A model generated the notes under the pieces. It did no database searches. It saw nothing but the letters and a program-made list of their open reading frames with translations, and was not told the origin of the DNA. DNA of 64,000 nucleotides. It comes from Candidatus Poribacteria bacterium (lineage in GTDB: Bacteria; Poribacteria; WGA-4E; WGA-3G). The stretch spans positions 45,987 through 109,986 of the forward strand of contig JAJDUH010000058.1 in assembly GCA_022826805.1 (NCBI GenBank), in the 5' to 3' direction. Within the stretch, counting starts at the first letter, position 1. The number at the start of each line of letters is the position of its first letter. Of this stretch, positions 60,582 to 64,000 are shown piece after piece. Both the position numbers and the translations under genes were made by a program.

Positions 60582-60911
60582 GTCCGAAAGGATTTTCCCG
60601 TTTGAAGGGAATTGAAACTATATAGCTGTTTCTATTAGAAGAAGATCTTCTTCAGTCTTAAAAGACTTTCCCGTTTGAAGGGAATTGAAACCTAAGCGTA
60701 GTGAGGCCGTGTGTTTTCAATGCTAATTGTCTTAAAAGACTTTCCCGTTTGAAGGGAATTGAAACTTTGGCTGTATAAGATTCCCACTTTAAGTTTAGTG
60801 TCTTAAAAGACTTTCCCGTTTGAAGGGAATTGAAACTTATAGAAATAACTAACTACAAATGCCTCCGTTGACTTGTCTTAAAAGACTTTCCCGTTTGAAG
60901 GGAATTGAAAC
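60582..60911 (+). CRISPR. CRISPR array, five repeats of 37 bp and four spacers
   Basis: Repeats start at 60582, 60655, 60729, 60800 and 60875. The consensus is GTCTTAAAAGACTTTCCCG joined to TTTGAAGGGAATTGAAAC. Spacers are 36, 37, 34 and 38 bp and unrelated to one another. The ATTGAAAC end suggests plus-strand transcription with this as the crRNA 5' handle. The first repeat is diverged in its 5' half (GTCCGAAAGGATTTTCCCG). The repeat contains GTCTT/AAGAC and TTCCC/GGGAA stems. No cas genes are in the window. Two further repeat sites, at 62315 and 63644, belong to the same array, separated by inserted DNA. Confidence 0.95.
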
Positions 60912-61060
60912 ACAGCTTCCAGTTTGTCCAATGTGAAAGCGAGAATTTTCAGACGTTCCGAAATCTTCAAAATCAAACTCGGATCGTCAGAATTGTACGG
61001 AATCTCCGCACGACAATCCTCCAGTTCCGTCCGAGCATAACCAATAACCAGATTCCACAT
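60912..61060 (-). pseudogene. Gene fragment cut off by a CRISPR repeat
   Basis: The minus-strand frame MWNLVIGYARTELEDCRAEI and on to LAFTLDKLEAV has normal protein composition. It then runs into the CRISPR repeat, which supplies the last ten codons and the stop. The frame stays open upstream to about 61131 without another start. It has no ribosome site. I read it as the end piece of a foreign gene truncated at the repeat boundary, though a short real gene cannot be excluded. Confidence 0.45.
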
Positions 61061-61134
61061 AGTAGGATCAGGCTTGTCGGTAGTAGTATTATTGCTATTC
61101 TGATTCGCTATTAGTAGTTTTTTTAGGAGGGATT

Positions 61135-62259
61135 ATGTTGTTTAGAAAATTGAGTTTAGTTTTGGTTCTGTTGTTTTGTGTTAATTTAGGATATGCGAAG
61201 TTAGAGATTATTGTGAAGGACTCACCGGATTGGGGAGATGTTTTGGATGAAGATGTTGAGTATTTATGTCAAGAGATTGTTGATCAGTTTGAGAAACATT
61301 TACACCCGGCGAATGAGATCCATGCGTCGGTCAATGTGTCTCGGACAACTGTTGGATATAGTTTTCTAAATCTTGATTTAAAGGATCCTCATGTAAAATA
61401 CAAGATAAGTGTCCAGATGGGAGAAAATATAGATCTTAGATCTATGGGGCATTTGTGGGATTTTATTATTAGATTTGGACATGAAATTACGCATATATTG
61501 CAAGTTGAACAGAAAGGATTATCGTATAGAGCAACTGATAATGTCAATTTGTGGTTTCAAGAGGCTATTGCTCAAATGGGATGTGTCTGGGTAATGAAAA
61601 GTATGGCAGATGCTTGGAAAGATGGTTCACGTTTTGGAAAAGGTATATCAGAACCGGGAGGGTTCGCTGAATTTAGCGAAAATTTTGATTTCTATGCGGA
61701 TTGGTATATGGGTATTAATCCTTACTATGGCACTGCTAAAGAATGGCTTGAGAGATATGAAGATCAGATGAGAGTTGACTATCGGCAAGAGATTGCTGAA
61801 CAATTAGGCTATAAGCTTTTGTCTATTTTTGAGGATAATCCCGAAGCTTGGAACGCGGTTAGAAAAATGCCTCTTGCCAATACAGAAAAAATGTCTAAAT
61901 ATATGCAGATTTGGTATGATGCAGTGGATGTTCAGGATAGGCAGTATGTAGAAGCAATGGCTGATATAATGGGGGTTGAGGTGAAATCCATTGTTGTTGC
62001 CAGTAGAAAATCAGGTATACAGATAGACGCAGACATAGACAATAACGGGTTTGTTGATTTATCAGATGTTCTGCTTGTCCGAAGTGCTATGCAAAATCTA
62101 ATAGCTTATGATACTGATGTTAATAATGATGGGGTTACGAATGAAATTGATCTCTTACTTGTAAAGCAAGTTGCAACTGCAGCAATAGTAGCAGCTGCAC
62201 CGAGTCTTAAAAGACGAAAAATTGTAGCTACTACATGGGGATCGTTGAAACAACGATAG
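61135..62259 (+). CDS. Secreted metalloprotease-like protein with dockerin repeat and ATTW tail
   Basis: A 374-residue exported protein. The signal peptide is KLSLVLVLLFCVNLGYA. Near residue 120, FGHEITHILQVEQ gives an HExxH zinc site with a following region (WFQEAIAQMG) that could supply a third ligand Glu, as in gluzincin-type peptidases. Residues about 300-350 form a type I dockerin-like pair of calcium loops: DADIDNNGFVDLSDVLLV and DTDVNNDGVTNEIDLLLV. The end RRKIVATTWGSLKQR is the tail shared with the other secreted proteins here. AGGAGGG precedes the ATG. Its codon use is clearly more AT-rich than most neighbours. It lies alone between two CRISPR repeats. Confidence 0.8.
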   Translation: MLFRKLSLVLVLLFCVNLGYAKLEIIVKDSPDWGDVLDEDVEYLCQEIVDQFEKHLHPANEIHASVNVSRTTVGYSFLNLDLKDPHVKYKISVQMGENIDLRSMGHLWDFIIRFGHEITHILQVEQKGLSYRATDNVNLWFQEAIAQMGCVWVMKSMADAWKDGSRFGKGISEPGGFAEFSENFDFYADWYMGINPYYGTAKEWLERYEDQMRVDYRQEIAEQLGYKLLSIFEDNPEAWNAVRKMPLANTEKMSKYMQIWYDAVDVQDRQYVEAMADIMGVEVKSIVVASRKSGIQIDADIDNNGFVDLSDVLLVRSAMQNLIAYDTDVNNDGVTNEIDLLLVKQVATAAIVAAAPSLKRRKIVATTWGSLKQR

Positions 62260-62279
62260 AATTTTTAGAGGAGTCCACA

Positions 62280-62321
62280 ATGTTTAAAATTTTCAATAAT
62301 ATTACGAGTATCTCGTCTTAA
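62280..62321 (+). pseudogene. Start of a gene cut off by a CRISPR repeat
   Basis: GAGGAG nine bases before an ATG leads into MFKIFNNITSIS. The frame then enters the CRISPR repeat and stops there (TAA at 62319-62321). The good ribosome site suggests the 5' end of a real gene whose remainder is missing. Confidence 0.4.
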
Positions 62322-62343
62322 AAGACTTTCCCGTTTGAAGGGT
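62315..62343 (+). CRISPR. CRISPR repeat, left part, interrupted by IS3 element
   Basis: GTCTTAAAAGACTTTCCCG then TTTGAAGGG matches the repeat consensus up to the IS end; the final T (62343) would be a changed base of the target duplication. The right part is at 63589-63599. Confidence 0.9.
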
Positions 62344-62382
62344 TGTAGTGCATACGCTTATTTAGGCCACAATTTCGCAAAG

Positions 62383-63234
62383 TTAAGATAAGGTTTGTCG
62401 TTGAAATTCGATAGGTGTCAAATACCCTAACGCCGAATGTGGGCGTTTCTGATGATACACCTGTGTGATAAAATGACTGATGCGATCTCTCACCTCGGTG
62501 ATGTCTTGATAGTCATTGATGTCAACTTCTTCTTCTTTGAGCGTGCGGATGAGTCTTTCAGCATATCCGTTCTCCCAAGGGCGTCCGCGCGCTGCGACGG
62601 AAATCTCAATGTGATGTGCTTGGAGTGTGGCGATATAAGCTTTTGAAAGATACTGCACACCTTGATCGGAATGATGAATCTCACAGACGCTGTGGCAGAA
62701 TGCCGCTTTGAGCGGTTTGAGCGTCAGAGATTGGTTCAAGTGCTGACTGAGCTGCCACGCTCTGATCATACGCGTGAAGACATCCATGAGCAGGCAGACA
62801 TAGATAAAACGTCCCTTGAGACGCACATAGGTAATATCAGACACCCAGACCTGATCCTGACGAGAGACCTCAAGGTTTACGAGCCGGTTGCGCCAAGGTT
62901 TTTCACCTTGAAGCGATTTTGTTGTTTGACAGGCACGCTTGACGGCAATCAACAGATTATTGGCTTTCATCAAGCGTGCGACGCCTCGGGTTCCAACAGT
63001 GTATCCCTGACGCAGTAGCAACTGCGTGATACGCCTATACCCGTATCTCGGATACCGTCCAGCGAGTTTCTCTATTTCAGTTCGCAGGACGGAAACCTCG
63101 GACGGATCCTCTCTGGGGTGATAATAAAAACTACTGCGGTTGAAACCGAGTGTTTGACAAATCTCTCGCACGGAATACTCTGGGTGCAATGCCGAAATGA
63201 GATTTCGCTTTTCGGATAAGCTCATTTCAACCAA
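62383..63234 (-). CDS. IS3-family transposase OrfB (DDE integrase domain)
   Basis: A 283-residue catalytic part of the transposase. An N-terminal HTH_21-like part (YGYRRITQLLLRQGYTVG) precedes the rve integrase domain. The DDE residues are in WVSDITYVRL (D), IHHSDQGVQYL (D) and NGYAERLIRTLKEEE (E). It should be made as an OrfAB fusion by a -1 frameshift at A-AAA-AAG near the end of orfA, because its own start is weak (TTG/ATG inside orfA's tail). Both frames look intact, so the element may be active. Confidence 0.95.
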   Translation of the reverse strand: MVEMSLSEKRNLISALHPEYSVREICQTLGFNRSSFYYHPREDPSEVSVLRTEIEKLAGRYPRYGYRRITQLLLRQGYTVGTRGVARLMKANNLLIAVKRACQTTKSLQGEKPWRNRLVNLEVSRQDQVWVSDITYVRLKGRFIYVCLLMDVFTRMIRAWQLSQHLNQSLTLKPLKAAFCHSVCEIHHSDQGVQYLSKAYIATLQAHHIEISVAARGRPWENGYAERLIRTLKEEEVDINDYQDITEVRDRISHFITQVYHQKRPHSALGYLTPIEFQRQTLS

Positions 63235-63509
63235 TCCAAGGAAACCTTTTTTTGGATGTCTAAGGCAACAGTTAATCTCCCAACGAGCTGCTCAAGGTGA
63301 GCGATACGCTCCTCGGCATCACTCGACTGCTTATGAGAAGACTCAAACAGGGATGCCGCATTTTCAAGGAGCTGTCGTTTCCACTGTGAGAGTTGATTTT
63401 CGTTGAGATTATGACGCCGACATAGTTCTGCTTGTGAAGTCGCACGACTGAGGACTTCGAGAACAACTTCGGCTTTAAACTCGGGGGTGAACTTTCTTCG
63501 TTTTGCCAT
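63222..63509 (-). CDS. IS3-family transposase OrfA (HTH)
   Basis: A 95-residue DNA-binding protein: RRKFTPEFKAEVVLEVL and the helix-turn-helix AELCRRHNLNENQLSQWKRQ, then a leucine-zipper-like HLEQLVGRLTVALDIQKK. The codons for IQKK contain the slippery run CAAAAAAAGG, the site of -1 frameshifting into orfB. A ribosome site (AGGAG) lies before the ATG. Confidence 0.94.
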   Translation of the reverse strand: MAKRRKFTPEFKAEVVLEVLSRATSQAELCRRHNLNENQLSQWKRQLLENAASLFESSHKQSSDAEERIAHLEQLVGRLTVALDIQKKVSLDWLK

Positions 63510-63588
63510 TGGAGACTCCTTTCAATGAGATTGTTATTGTAGCACAATCTTCCTTTAGGGAGTGGTCTAAAAAACCGTAGGCAGTACA

Positions 63589-63680
63589 GGAATTGAAACG
63601 AAACAAAATGATAAAGGTTCGGATTTTATCTATTCTTTATTTAGTCTGAAAGAACTTTCCCGTTTGAAGGGAATTGAAAC
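63589..63680 (+). CRISPR. CRISPR repeat, right part, one spacer and a terminal diverged repeat
   Basis: GGAATTGAAAC (63589-63599) is the right part of the repeat split by the IS. A 44-bp spacer follows, then a repeat at 63644-63680 with GTCTGAAAGAACTTTCCCG as its changed 5' half. After 63680 no further repeat is seen. The spacer is longer than the others. Confidence 0.88.
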
Positions 63681-63930
63681 GAAAAGCAACTTGATTAATG
63701 TTCGCCTTTCTGATATACTATTCAAACCAGTTTGGGTGACGCTGCAATGAATGGAATCCTTTTCCGTTTCTGCCACCCTCCCACCATCGCACTTACTGTT
63801 ACCCATAAGTATAGCGGGTGAGATAAGGTTCGTTGAGTTTTTCTTGTGTAGGGTTGTCTCCTGTGTTATGTTTAAAAGATCTTCTGAGTTTGGTCGTCCA
63901 AAGTATCTATTTCTTATAGAGGAGCTAAGA

Positions 63931-64000
63931 ATGTCTTCACATCCACACGGGTCTACGCCGTCTTGGAGTCGTCAGGAGTTTGCGGATCTTGATTTGGGAG
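63931..64000 (+). CDS. Start of IS4/Tn5-like transposase, cut by window edge
   Basis: GAGGAG seven bases before the ATG leads into SWSRQEFADLDLG. This resembles the N-terminal DNA-binding segment of IS4-family (Tn5-like) transposases, which typically read W...EF...DLGD followed by R-rich residues. Only 23 codons are visible, so the assignment is tentative. In the stretch 63681-63930 I see no gene and could not define an inverted repeat. Confidence 0.55.
   Translation, partial: MSSHPHGSTPSWSRQEFADLDLG

Larger units (their letters stand above)
62344..63588 (-). mobile_element. IS3-family insertion sequence
   Basis: A 1245-bp element with inverted repeats TGTAGTGCATACGC and, at the other end, TGTACTGCCTACGG (reverse strand), alike over about 27 bp up to CCAC. 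It carries orfA and orfB in overlapping frames on the minus strand. The target is a CRISPR repeat; GGA on the right and GGT on the left suggest a 3-bp target duplication with one change. Confidence 0.92.

Overview
The window reads as a chromosomal piece of an uncultured Gram-negative-type bacterium. The gene mix fits Candidatus Poribacteria or a close relative: phytanoyl-CoA dioxygenase-like enzymes, a sulfatase, paired amidohydrolase-2 genes, an enolase-superfamily enzyme, secreted LamG proteins, outer-membrane PorV-like and Wzi-like barrels, and very repeat-rich spacers. This assignment is inference from gene content; there is no rRNA to confirm it. Housekeeping genes (miaB, map, ccmC, nadE, mutS2, dnaG, rpoD, three tRNAs) show that this is chromosome and not a plasmid or phage.

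Layout. 1-4.2 kb: a truncated lipoprotein, an ADP-ribosylglycohydrolase, then an Mrr-type nuclease paired with an AAA ATPase-PD-(D/E)XK nuclease. 4.2-15.3 kb: metabolic and envelope genes (enolase-superfamily enzyme, PhyH, PorV-like barrel, MFS transporter, flippase-like membrane protein, amidohydrolase, sulfatase, polysaccharide export protein). 15.7-23.9 kb: a defence-like block with a 1085-residue Hsp90-type ATPase fused to a NucS-like nuclease, a short one-polypeptide restriction-methylation enzyme, and a second AAA ATPase lacking its nuclease domain and its Walker B glutamate. 24-31.9 kb: a second PorV-like protein, a class I glutamine amidotransferase, miaB, map, ccmC and a ccmD-like gene. 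32-41.8 kb: secreted and outer-membrane proteins, mostly on the minus strand, around nadE. 42-47.7 kb: tandem LamG proteins, a peroxiredoxin, tRNA-Gly, a TPR protein and a beta-propeller. 48-54.4 kb: mutS2, dnaG, rpoD and two tRNAs. 54.5-60 kb: two amidohydrolases, a Rieske protein, PhyH, an antitoxin with a frameshifted toxin, and a SWIM protein. 60.3-64 kb: a broken CRISPR array carrying a 1.4 kb insert with a secreted metalloprotease gene, an IS3 element inside one repeat, and the start of an IS4-type transposase.

The strongest candidate for an undescribed system is a short C-terminal tail, approximately V-(D/E)-P-Q-G-K-L-A-T-x-W-(A/G/S)-x-(I/L)-K-x-(K/R). It ends six otherwise different proteins in this window, all with N-terminal signal peptides. 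It looks like a sorting or anchoring signal. Two PorV-like outer-membrane proteins are in the same window, but a functional link is only a suggestion.

Other notable structure: a non-repetitive segment with a complete gene lies exactly between two CRISPR repeats. Degenerate heptamer tracts replace Shine-Dalgarno sequences in front of many genes. Several families of small hairpin repeats are nested in one another, and one of them sits in frame twice inside the restriction-methylation gene.
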